64,000 nt of DNA from Lycium barbarum (lineage: Eukaryota; Streptophyta; Magnoliopsida; Solanales; Solanaceae), in assembly GCF_019175385.1 (NCBI RefSeq), contig NC_083347.1:122644124-122708123 (forward strand), in the 5' to 3' direction. A program made the position numbers and the translations under genes. How positions within the stretch are numbered: position 1 is the stretch's first letter; each line of letters starts with the position of its first letter. Of the stretch, positions 49,641 to 59,699 are shown piece by piece. Below the pieces are notes generated by a model, which was given only the letters and a program-made list of their open reading frames with translations, was not told the DNA's origin and made no database searches.

Positions 49641-49789
49641 TGGTACGGTACTAAAGCCCAAAACGTGGTACAGTACTAAAGCCCAAATCCGTCATGTTTC
49701 GTAAATTGTCGTTATGTTCCGTAAATAAGGAAAAGTATCGTTATATTTTGTGATAAAGAGTCTCAAGTTGGTAGTCTATGTTATTTTCC
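49640..49789 (-). repeat. Right terminal region of the MULE
   Basis: In reverse complement the end reads GGGAAAATAACATAGACTAC, then TATCACAAAATATAACGATA, TTACGGAACATAACGACA, TTTACGAAACATGACGG and GGGCTTTAGTAC repeats. Degenerate subterminal direct repeats are typical of non-TIR or weak-TIR MULEs. Confidence 0.6.
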
Positions 49790-52284
49790 CATTTATTTAT
49801 CCACATAGGAAGGGAAAAAACCCAAAATCCAACACTTTGGTACCCATAAATCTTACCATCTTCACATATTTCCACTTGTTAGCTTGCATTTAAGGAGTTA
49901 TCCGAATTTGGGAAGGAGACCGTTGGCTTAGTAATATAGCCGAGATAGTGATATTTGTATTGAAACTATAATCAATAGGGGATTTAGATATTGATTGAGG
50001 AATATTAGTATTTGCATGCCTCCTCTCTTGTTTCCACGTCGAAGACAGCTGTGGAAGGTAACATAGATAGTAAACCAAGGGATTTCTGGAGAGAGATTGT
50101 TATCAACTTTGATTGGAAATAAAAATATTAATGTCAGAAGCTATGATATTTGGAGTAGGATCATTAATGACTGGATCAACCATCATATCAGAATCATTAG
50201 AAAGCACATTAAAATTATGAGCATGCTTGATTGTTCATTGAAACTGATTTCACCAGTTTCTAACGGACTAAGAGGGTGATTTTGATGGAAATCAGGCATA
50301 CGCAGCGGAAGCAAATAGTCAGGATCGAACTTGCATGTAATAGAGACAACACATAATCAAGATATTAATCAAACATAAAATTGATACTTATCTCTTGAAG
50401 CGTGACCGCGACCAAGAATCGAATCTTCAACCACGAGCACACATCATCCAGTTGATCGTCATCCTTCGGTTCCACAGTCTTCTGCTGTGCAACCCGAATA
50501 ATATTAGAATTTGTGAAATTCGTGTGGGCGAATTTCTATGAAAAAGAGTAGAAACTTGTAAAACCCTTGGCCTCCTTATGGAATAAGACCCCTATTTTAT
50601 AACTACAGGTTTAGGGTTTTCACCCTTTTCCAAAACCTGTTGGGTCTTTATTTTCCACCAAGAAATAATATTCCATTTAATTCTTTATTATTCGGGCACA
50701 ACAGGAACCACATAATTTAATTAACGAGGCTTCCTATTATGGAATTAATTCAAAAAATCTGAATTAATCCTATCATAATAAATTACGAATTATTCCACTA
50801 AAAATTGTAACTGCACTCCTCAGTTCAATTTCAAAATCATACATTAAAACTTATTTAACTCCCCATGTTAAGATTACAGATACCAATCAATTAAATTAAA
50901 TTACTGACAATTTAATTCATTGACTAATTGTATCCTTTATATTTCTGCTTAACTTACATCATGTGACGGATACAAAATCATTATATTTCTGCTTAACTTA
51001 CATCATGTGACGGATACAAAATCATTATATTTCTGCTTAACTTACATCATGTGACGAATACAAAATCCACCTGCAGGGTTTTCACATGAGACTTATAAGC
51101 ATCCATAAAGGGGTATCATCAATCCCAAAGTCGAGATATGGATTCTATCAACTAATTATTATTTCACAAATGTAATTTGTCATTATCCAATTCACCAGGA
51201 ATACATAGACCCGCAATTGAGTCGTACCTTTTAATAAATCAAAATAATGAACAAATCACATTGATCATAATAATTATATCAAGATTAAGAGTATAAGTAC
51301 ATTTAATGAACTAGAGAATTTGTTTTATATATTCAGTACAAAAACACTTATCTCTACTTGGTCCGTTCAATACATACAAAATGTACTAGCACAAGAAGAC
51401 GGAACTATACCGTTTCCATAATGAAGATACATTATATTAATCTTGGGCTGCAATCATACCAAATGTACCATACCATACTGTACATTAATGAACCACGGAA
51501 AACCACCATCCAAACAGGGGGTTAGGGTTTCTCTTTCTTTTTCCTACGGTTCTTCTTGTGGTGTTAAGTGTTCTAGCTTAATTTTGGCATCATTCTTTTT
51601 TATCTACATTGGGAATCAAAATGTGTAATTCCCAAACTATGACGTGGATGAGATTTCAGATTAAGGAAGTAAAGTCATAATTGTGAAGGTCTGTTTGCTA
51701 TTAAGTCTATTAACTTTTGATGTGTTATCTGAGGATATGCACAAGGTAAGTGCTTTTTGTTAATTACACTTTATTTGGGTGGTCATTACCTATTGTAATG
51801 TATTGTGTTATTACCTTAAATACAATATTTATTTTATTTGTTACGTAAATTCATAGATTTGGTGTGATCTTGTCGTTATCTTTTTTTGTCTTCTCATTTT
51901 GTGTTTGCTTATTATCAAATAATCTTATTTTATCCTTTTACCCTACATTTTTATAGTAGCTCTACCCCATATCCTACTTTTCTTGTAGATTTGTCCTTCA
52001 AAGTACTGATGTGTGACATTAAATAACGACGTTAAACGATACAATCTATCCAAACATTGTGTTCAGCAAAACAATTAGTACAGTTCGATACAATACAATA
52101 TAATACCATACATTATGAAACAATACCTAACAACCATCCAAACAGTGTGTAAGGTTGAAATATTTATATTGCTAATGATAGTTATAGCAGAAGGAAAATT
52201 TTCATGAAGATTATCAACTATTTTTCGTACATTTAAGATCATGTGCAAAACACATGTTAGTAACTGTGGTAGGTATTTATAATT
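49790..52284. other. Intergenic DNA with retroelement-like segment
   Basis: 50222-50290 matches the start of the segmental duplication (TTCATTGAAACTGATTTCACC..AGAGGGTGATTTTGAT). 50290-51450 looks LTR-like (GCATACGCAGCGGAAGCAAA, GGATCGAAC, a T-rich interior) but ends could not be fixed. 51480-52150 contains CATCCAAACAG..repeats and ACAATACAATA simple sequence. No gene supported. Confidence 0.4.
50937..51068. repeat. Three exact-phase tandem units of 44 bp
   Basis: Unit TTATATTTCTGCTTAACTTA then CATCATGTGACGGATACAAAATCA at 50937, 50981 and 51025; the third has one substitution (GACGAA). Very recent expansion. Confidence 0.92.
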
Positions 52285-52776
52285 GGCTTAATGCATATGC
52301 CCCCTAAACTTGTCCTTTTTTTTTATTTTGGCACCCTAACTAAGTTTTGTTCCTATTGAACCCCTGAACTCGTCCTCAAGTGTGTCTATCAAACCCTCTA
52401 AATCTGATTTTTATTAGAAGTAAAAATTAAATTGTGGTAATGAAGGTGAAGTAATATTTTAGACGTGTGGTAAGCTATTCTTTAGGTTATGGATGTGTCA
52501 GTTTCTGCTGCTTCTGCTCTTCCACTGTCAGTTTAATTAAGAGCTTATTCTTTTTTTCCCTCTTAATTGTTGCTAATCATAGCTAAAAGATGACATAATT
52601 AAATTAGAATATATATTAGCATGTTGCTACATTGAAGATAGAATACTATGTAAGTCAGATTGTGTTTGATAGACACACTTGAGGACAAGTTCAGGGGTTC
52701 AATAGAAACAACACTTAGTTAAGGTGTCAAAATGGAAAAAAGGAGCAAGTTCAGGGGGCTGCATATGCATTAAGCC
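52285..52776. mobile_element. Mutator-type MITE with long inverted repeats and perfect 9-bp duplication
   Basis: Begins GGCTTAATGCATATGC and ends with its inverse. The inverted arms extend about 115 bp (AACTTGTCC, CCCCTGAACTCGTCCTCAAG, GTGTCTATCAAA). Flanked by TTTATAATT at 52276-52284 and 52777-52785, exactly 9 bp, the Mutator target length. No coding capacity. Confidence 0.88.
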
Positions 52777-52785
52777 TTTATAATT

Positions 52786-53212
52786 GTTATTGTATTTATT
52801 TATTGATTGGTGTAAATACCCGGTGCGACAAGTTTTACCGTCACGCTATCGATAAATACTCGCAACAAAAGCGAAAAATAGTAAAATCAATTACTAATAT
52901 TAATGTACTATTGATATAGAGGGGGTAATTGTACAATGAATATATTGTTATGTTATTTTGAGTAAAAATCAGTTAAAATATAAAACAGAAAATCAGTTTC
53001 AAAGAAAACTTGATTGCTATAGTAAAATGTTATTATAGAGGGTGACTGCTATAGAGAGATCGGTTTGTATACATGTATTACTTAACCATAGTACTTAATG
53101 GTACTATATATTCATTCTCACTTTATTTTGTTTGGTGTGTCTCTGTTTGAGAAGGAAAGGAAAGCCTTCAAGGCACCAAAAAAGACAAATTAAAGGTAGC
53201 AATTTTCTTAAG
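52786..53212. other. Upstream region of the F-box gene
   Basis: AT-rich; contains ATTATAGAGGGTGACTGCTATAGAGAG, related to the CTCTATAACA-type segment at 15747. No promoter motif could be assigned with confidence. Confidence 0.35.
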
Positions 53213-54473
53213 ATGGCAGAAACAAAGGACAGTCCGGTGCACAAAGCATCCAGCGTTCACGCTGGTGAAACAGTTGATAGAATATCAGAGTTTGCATATA
53301 ATTCATCACATCTTCTCTAAACTCAACCAAAAAGAGGCTGCCAAAACTTGTGTCTTGTCCAAGAGATGGTACTATTGTTGGACTTCCAGACCTATTCTGG
53401 TATTCTGTCAATTACCATATATGCCCCTGGAGAAGTTTGTCAAGTTGGTTGATCAATCCTTACAACCCCACCTTGAAGAAAACTTACATCTTGAAGAATT
53501 CAACCTTCAATATCCTCCGGAATTGGCTTCGCATCATATCGATAGATGGATTGATTTGGCAGTTAAACTTAATGTCAAAGTGCTAAAAATTGACACTTCG
53601 GATGATTCCGGTTCCCATAATTTACCTGATGTTATTTATGCTGCTAAAAAGCTGACAACATTGAAGCTAAGCAGATGCAAGTTTGAATTTGACATTAGCA
53701 CCACTAGCATTATAAGATTCTGTTGTCTTAAGGATCTTCACTTGAGTTATGTCCATATCTCTGAATGCCAATTACAAAGAGTATTCGATAGATGTCCGTT
53801 CATCAGGAATCTAAGCTTGTCTAATTGCGAGGGAATAAGCAAATTACATGTATTTGGCGGCCTAGTACATCTGGATAATTTGAATGTTGCATTGTGCAAA
53901 CTCCGTAGTGTGATAGTCCAGGCTCCAAATCTGATGAAATTCACCTTAATACAGGTGAGGAATCTAGAAGAAGTCGAGATTCAAGCTCCAAATTTATTGG
54001 AATTCAATTTTGGGGGTGGCAAAATGGCCTTCTCATCTATGGATCCTTCTTCCCTGGAAAGAGTCCAACTCAGTTTTTGGTTGTTTGAGACACCAATAAT
54101 AATTAAGTTTGGAGATGTGGACAGTAGCTGGTGCACCAACCTTCAGCACTTTCTTCAAAAGTGCAACTATTCTAAATGTCTGATATTAGTAATATCTTGC
54201 TGCAGGGTAAGAGTTTCTCTTTTCTTCGATCGTTGCAGCTTCATGGATAAAATAAATTATTGGTTTAGGCCATGTCATTGACAAAATATAATATTGCAGA
54301 CTCAAATCATCCTTATTTATGAAGATCCAAGAGAAATTATTGTTCCCCCATGTCCTAATATCGAAATATTCGTTGCACCTATGCAGCGTGTTGAATCAAT
54401 CATACACAGGTTAATGTTCAGGCCTCCCAAGATCATATCCGTACTTCCATGTACAAAGAGTAAAGTACTCCAG
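53213..54473 (+). pseudogene. F-box/LRR (FBL-type) gene with N-terminal frameshift
   Basis: F-box proteins recruit substrates to SCF ubiquitin ligases through SKP1. Start MAETKDSPVHKASS at 53213 leads to GETVDRISE; the F-box then continues in another frame as IIHHIFSKLNQKEAAKTCVLSKRW. One extra T within 53291-53293 explains the shift. The exon runs to 54206 with leucine-rich repeats (LTTLKLSRCKFEFD, LKDLHLSYVHISECQLQRVF, IRNLSLSNCEGISKL, LHVFGGLVHLDNLNV). A second exon 54300-54473 encodes TQIILIYEDPREIIVPPCPN..KSKVLQ. The expected C-terminal end is not recognised; sequence to 54821 may hold a decayed last exon. Either a young pseudogene or a single-base assembly error. Confidence 0.72.
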
Positions 54474-55061
54474 GTAATTTTTTTCTTTACATGGAAATCC
54501 TTTCAAATTAGATAAACTCTCCGAGTTGTATATATAAAATAGGTTTAACTATTGTACATCGTATCTGTGTATATAAGTTAAATCTAAAATTTAAACATGC
54601 AATAGACATTTGCTTTTATGTTGATTGCTAGCTTGTCTCTCATAATCATTAGTTTATTCTCTATATCTTATGTTTGTTTGTTTAAAATACATGTGCTGCC
54701 TGAGATAAAAGGGTGTCCAAAGAAGCGAAAATCTGGTAAAGATTGTTTGTCCAATATCGAGTGTTTTTATTGTCAACGCGAATTAAAAAGAAGTAGGCAA
54801 TTTTATGGACACAACCGATGAGGAAATGGCCTCTTGGTATTCTTGGTTGAAATCCACGCCTCTGATTGACCAAGTGACTACCTTCACGTTCAATTCTTAG
54901 ACTAGAAACGTGATTTTGGTCAGTTGTTTGATTAGGTAATTTTGGTCAGCTGTTTGATTAACTTTTGGATCATAGATGGTTAAATTGCAACTTCTTGAAT
55001 TTGCAATTTTGAAGATACAATGAATTCAATGCTAAAACCTTCACGTTCAATTCTTAGACAT
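54474..55061. other. F-box gene downstream region with a local duplication
   Basis: 54905-55010 (TTTTGGTCAGCTGTTTGATT, AACTTTTGGATCATAGATGG, TTAAATTGCAACTTCTT) repeats at about 55245-55320. No coding region supported other than a possible decayed exon at 54703-54821. Confidence 0.45.
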
Positions 55062-55172
55062 GCCGAAGAATTCTACATTAGATACCTTGGTCATGATCCA
55101 AGATTGGCTTCTCATATGGATCATTGGATTTCGTTGGTGGTTAAGCTTAAGGTCAAGGTGCTGAAAATTAAG
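55062..55172 (+). pseudogene. F-box/LRR gene fragment
   Basis: Reads EEFYIRYLGHDPRLASHMDH then WISLVVKLKVKVLKI, parallel to EEFNLQYPPELASHHIDRWI / DLAVKLNVKVLKI of the neighbouring F-box gene at about 53480-53590. Only this short part remains, immediately left of segmental duplication copy B. Confidence 0.65.
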
Positions 55173-55459
55173 CTATTGTCTGTAAGTTATTCATTGAAAC
55201 TGATATCACCGGCTTCAAATGGATTTAGAGGGTGATTTGGCTAGAAAGGTGATTTTGATTAGCTCTTTAATTAACTTTTGGATCATCGATGGTTAAATTG
55301 CAACTTCTTAAATTTTATCTTGGTTGGCGCATGCCAGATGCATAATTCTTTCCATTTCAAAAGCATGTTGTCATCATTCTATTTGTTAGCTCTTCAGGGG
55401 ATGGGGACATTATGCCTGTTGTAATGCCAATAAATTTAGAGCATAGATATAGGGTGCTT

Positions 55460-55560
55460 GTCCCTTCGGTGACATCCATATAATTCGAACAATACGGAGA
55501 AGATTAGCATGGCCTCTGCACAAGAATGATCATACACAAATCAAGAAATGGTCCTAATTT
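55460..55560 (+). pseudogene. U6 snRNA retropseudogene
   Basis: Begins GTCCCTTCGGTGACATCC and continues GAGAAGATTAGCATGGCC, CTGCACAAGAATGA, ACAAATCAAGAAATGGTCC, the whole length of plant U6 (spliceosomal catalytic core RNA) with several substitutions. It is followed directly by 17 A's (55561-55577). ATAGATATAGG upstream (55443-55453) and ATAGATGTAGG downstream (55577-55587) look like an 11-bp target duplication. Plant U6 genes need a USE (RTCCCACATCG) and TATA box upstream; neither is seen. It is absent from copy A, so it inserted after the duplication. Confidence 0.88.
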
Positions 55561-55577
55561 AAAAAAAAAAAAAAAAA
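55561..55577 (+). repeat. Poly-A tail of the retroposed U6
   Basis: Run of A joined to the U6 3' end in place of the usual Pol III terminator T-run, the mark of LINE-type reverse transcription. Confidence 0.85.
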
Positions 55578-56446
55578 TAGATGTAGGATGATTTGGTCTA
55601 CTCTAGAATCTCAAAAGATCTGACCTCATAGGCTAGAAAGTGTGAATTTGCTATGTTTAGGAAACAAATAAGGTTGTTTGAACCCTTGCCTTTTAAATTT
55701 TCCATCTCTGTTAGCATCTCTTTCAAGGCTATTAAGAGAGTGTGTGTGTGTGTGTTTGCATTCATCTTAATAGCACCCGATTGGTAGTAGATTGGAGTTT
55801 ACCTCCTTTACTGTATCTGGCAATTCACATTTCTCTGCCACTTCAGCATTGAGATACATTATATTAGGAGTGTTAAATAGGCCCAAAAAATGATGGCCCG
55901 CCCAACCCACCCAAAGTTTTATGGGTTGGGCACAAGATAATTTCATGTGGGGCTGATTTTAGCCCAACCCAACATATCCCAGATACTGTTTATTTTCTTC
56001 AACAATCACGAGCTAGAAGCATTGTCATACAAGCTTATGTTTCTGTCATCGTCGTTTTATTTAAAAAGTAGCTCGAAGCCCCTTGTTTTGTTACTGTTTT
56101 CTTGGTTTTTCTGCAGTCGTTAGCTTATTGACGTGATGCATCCGATTTTGAGGAAGAGTTGTTTCTTTAGTTGCATAGGAAACTTAAAAATTGGATTTTT
56201 TTTTTTTTTTTTTTTTTTTTTTGATGTTTTAACCAGCACATACTTTTGATAATTCTTTGCTTCCCAATATATTACTTCAGTAGTTACCCCTTTTCATAAT
56301 TTCATTCTTCTGCACCAAGTAAGAAGCACATTTCTTGATGAGAGGAATTTTTTTTGGTTCCTCATGTAATGATTTTAAACTTTATATCTCATATTGTGGA
56401 AGACTTGACTTTTTGCTGCAAAGCCTGGATATTTTGAATCTAAATT

Positions 56447-56563
56447 GTTTGGATTCTCCAAAAATATCACCGGGTGTTTGTCGAATCCCTCAAAATTAGT
56501 ATATTTTTGAAGGATCCGACATGAGTACGGCAATATTTTTGGAGAGTCCGAGCAGCATAGGTC
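56447..56563. mobile_element. MITE of the CTATGTTGCTCGG family
   Basis: AAATTGTTTGGATTCTCC at the left and GGAGAGTCCGAGCAGCATAG at the right, with the internal AAGGATCCGACATGAGT. Same position as the decayed copy at 22448 in the other duplicate. Confidence 0.6.
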
Positions 56564-57010
56564 TAGATATTTGAATGGTTAAGGATCTGACTTTTTACCT
56601 TATTCAGTCTTCGTGTTGGAAAGGCGAAAAAAGGCCAAGGAAGGCTAATACTTGTTTATGAGTTTTAACTTATATACACTATCAGTGTGAGGAAATTTTC
56701 ACTATCAGGTCATCCAAAGATATATACAGATAACCCATCATAAAAAAAGTGAGATTTATAATCTTGAAAATAATACACGTGTAAAGATGACCCAATTGGG
56801 GAAAAAGTACTTTATAAGTTTAACTCTTTTATGTATTACTTATTTGCTCCAGAAAAATTCAGTGGAGGTATAAATAGTTGAAAGACAAATAGCCATCATC
56901 TGGCTAAATTTGTACACACAAGAATGAGAAATTACAAAATTAAAAAGAAATTTTTTTGCAAAGTAATTCACACTCTTCACACTTTTATGATTCAGATCCC
57001 AAAAGCTCAT

Positions 57011-58423
57011 TTATGTCCTCGTTGAAGCACCATGAATTGCAGCTATATACACCAGTTGAGTGAAACATAGGATTATCAAGAATGCTTCCATTGTTATCTG
57101 CAAAATTGATGAATAAACAAAAGGTAACATATTTGTAACATTATTCTTTTTCAAAAAAATTCAAATATTATTAATGAATAAATTTTTGGGGATTATTAGG
57201 CGGGTAATTCAGTTGTATCATTAACTTACCAATCTGGCATTCCTAAGTTGCAGTTCAATTTGTTTCCAGGCAAAGCTGCACAAAAGAGCATCCCAGTTGG
57301 TATAATACAAAGACATAATGGCATAAAATTTGAGAACAGGGACAATCTAAATAATTATTTTTTTACTATCAGCGTAATTTAACATGTTATAGTTAGCAAG
57401 TTGTCTGTCTTATTTTTAGGTAGCTAGTACACCTATTGTGGGCAGTTACCTGAATATATGACCTGATACGGTAAAAATTCTTTTACACTGCCAGTTTATG
57501 GACCCTAAACTTACACGACGTTGTCTACCTTATTTAACAGGTAACTAGTCCATTTATTATGGTAGTTACCGGAAGTTATCTTTCAGATCACCAGATAACG
57601 TAAAAATTCTTTTTAAGTTGCCAGTTTATGGGCCCTAAACTCGAAAGACGTTATCTGCCTTATTTTCCAGGTAACTAGTCCACATATTGTGGGAAATTAC
57701 TTGAAGTTATCTTTTAGACGACGTGATAGCGTAACACTGTCGGTTTAGACACAAAAGTCAAATGACTTTGCCTACTTTATTTTCCAGGTAACTATCTACT
57801 TATTGTGGGTATTTACCTAAAGTGATCTTTTAGATGACTTGGCAATGTATTGCCAGTTTACAGACCCTAAACTCGAAGAACTTTGCCTATCTTATTTTTC
57901 AGGTAACTAGTCCACTTATTGTGGACAGTTACTTGAAATTATCTTTTAGATGACCTGATAGCGTAACGTTTCCAGTTATAGAACCTAAAATGACTTTGCC
58001 TACCTTATTTTCCAGGTAAGTAGTCCATTTATTGTAAGCGGTTACCTGAAGTTATCCTTTAGATGACTTGATAGTGTAAACATTCATTTACGCGCCTGAT
58101 TATAGACCCTAAACTCACATGACTTTGTCTACCTTATTTTCTAGGTAACTAGTCTGTCCATTTATTGTGGCCAGTGTACCTGAAGTTATCCTTTAAATGG
58201 CTTGATAGCATAAAACTAACAGTTTAGATCCAACATTCGAATGACTTTGCGTACGTTATTTTCCAGGTATCTACTTTAGTTGAAGTTATTTTATAGATGA
58301 CCTTATAGTGTAACGCCTCCAGTTTATAGACGCTAAACTCAAATGACTTTATCTACTTATTTTTTAGGTAACTAGTCCACTTATTATGAATAGTTACCAT
58401 AGTTATCTTTTACGTGACCCGAT

Positions 58424-58462
<39 letters not shown>

Positions 58463-59517
58463 GAAAAAAATTCAAGTTGTCAAGATTTACCCCATGGCAA
58501 GAAGTGTAAGACTCCATGAAATAGTGGCAGCCGAAACAGCAGCTTGTAAGCTATCAATATTCCAATGGCGAATGTGGTTGAATCCACAAAGGGCTGATGC
58601 CACTCCCACAACACCAGCAATTAAAGCAAACACAACAAAGAATCCAGTGGCTGCATTTCCCACTGGGAAGTATATTGGAGAGAAATGTGCCGGAAGATTA
58701 AATCTTGGACCTGTTAAAAAAAAAAAAAACAAACTCTGTTAATTTGTAAATTATATATCCATAGACCATCTTGCTTAAAAAGTTGGATCATAGGTGAATT
58801 CAGAATATAAAGTGATCAGTGGGTTCAGAATGAGTGTGATCTCATCATATGCATGTATATTTAAAAAATGTGACATAATTCGAGCTAAAAACAATGAGTT
58901 TAGTTGAACTTGCGGAACCAGCCCCGAAACTGCATCGGTGTTGGACCGACTTTGCTAGTCGTTAGGTGAACCTTTTGTAGAAATAGCGCCTATTGGCTAC
59001 TTTACAATCATGTCTTTGAAAAATACCACAGTACTGGATTTTCAAATTTCACGAGTGAAACTTCAAAACATTATCATAGAGTTTCACTTGTGGAGTTTGA
59101 CACTCTCGAATAGTGGTTATTGTTTCAATTATGGGGGCTAGAAAGTGGCTTTTTATGAATCTTCCCCCGAATTCTTTGCATGTATCAATTATTCTGTGAA
59201 ATGAATGATAAAATTCTCGCGACCAAGTACAAATAATAATAGAATTCAAATCCAGCTAATTAGACTGGATATGGTAGAATTCTAAATCTGAACCTCATAA
59301 AGTTCAAATCCCGAATCTGCCACACTTGAGATTTAATCACACTTTCATATATTGGAGTGTTTGAAGATAATATATGCTTACCTATGATGAAACCATGATC
59401 AATGCCATAGTTCATAGCCCATCCACCAATGCCTAAAATAATGACATACATGCAAAAGTTGAGGACCAAAAGCAAAGTTGCAACTGGTTTTAGCTGCCCA
59501 TTAGCCATTTTGGACAT
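57011..59517 (-). CDS. DUF1218 family membrane protein, four exons
   Basis: DUF1218 proteins are small plant-specific proteins with about four membrane spans; some members affect lignin content or leaf symmetry, but the biochemical role is unclear. Exons 59517-59382, 58710-58491, 57275-57230 and 57097-57011 total 489 nt, 162 residues plus TAA, with canonical GT-AG introns and matching phases. Sequence landmarks: PVATLLLVLNFCMYVIILGI (span 1), AHFSPIYFPVGNAATGFFVV with FALIAGVVGVASALCG (spans 2-3 region), AAVSAATISWSLTLLAMGFA (span), KQIELQLRNARL and ITMEAFLIILCFTQLVYIAA (last span) ending HGASTRT. The start could alternatively be MANGQ, four codons later. No lesion found. The last exon has a broken duplicate at 23083-23111. 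Intron 2 carries a minisatellite. Confidence 0.85.
57400..58430. repeat. Minisatellite of nine units, about 101-128 bp, in DUF1218 intron 2
   Basis: Units start near 57416, 57536, 57664, 57781, 57896, 58009, 58137, 58259 and 58360 with TTTCCAGGTAACTAGTCC, then ACTTATTGTGG, AGTTACCTGAAGTTATCTTT, TAGATGACCTGATAGCGTAA, CAGTTTATAGACCCTAAACT and ATGACTTTGCCTACCTTAT. Copies differ by substitutions and indels. A long A-run (58429-58455) ends the array beside exon 2. Confidence 0.92.
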
Positions 59518-59647
59518 AGAAATTAATTGGTATTATAAAAAAAAGGAAATAATTCTTGATGAAGATATTATAATTAAGGGTTTTGTAGAGGGTTTTAGGT
59601 ACAAGAAGAATTTGTGCAAATACATGTGTTTCTTGCAACTTCTTTGG

Positions 59648-59660
59648 GGTTATATATACA
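59648..59660 (-). promoter_or_regulatory. Candidate TATA box of the DUF1218 gene
   Basis: Minus strand GTATATATAACCC about 135 nt upstream of the start codon, a reasonable distance for a plant TATA box plus leader. Motif evidence only. Confidence 0.4.
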
Positions 59661-59699
59661 TTTTGATAATATATTTATGCTTATCATTGAAGGTTTTGG

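Larger units (their letters stand above)
27276..49789. mobile_element. Mutator-like element (MULE) with mudrA and DUF1985/Ulp1 genes, inactivated and nested
   Basis: Contains a plus-strand mudrA-type transposase gene and a convergent minus-strand DUF1985/Ulp1-like gene, the combination known from Kaonashi-type MULEs. The right terminus reads, in reverse complement, GGGAAAATAACATAGACTAC followed by subterminal repeats of the form TTACGGAACATAACGACA. The left side carries related subterminal repeats (TTTACAAAACGCGACGACAG near 27340), but an outermost GGGAAAATAA end is not visible next to the copia LTR, so the left end is probably truncated. No target duplication could be paired. Confidence 0.65.
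55180..57097. repeat. Segmental duplication, copy B
   Basis: Counterpart of 21361-23118, same orientation. It contains the U6 retropseudogene, a T-run near 56199-56221 and the MITE remnant at 56447, and runs into the 3' exon of the intact DUF1218 gene. The stretch 55980-56200 matches the probable 3' UTR of the MPSGAKK gene (22060-22200), though no MPSGAKK coding exon is present here. Confidence 0.75.
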
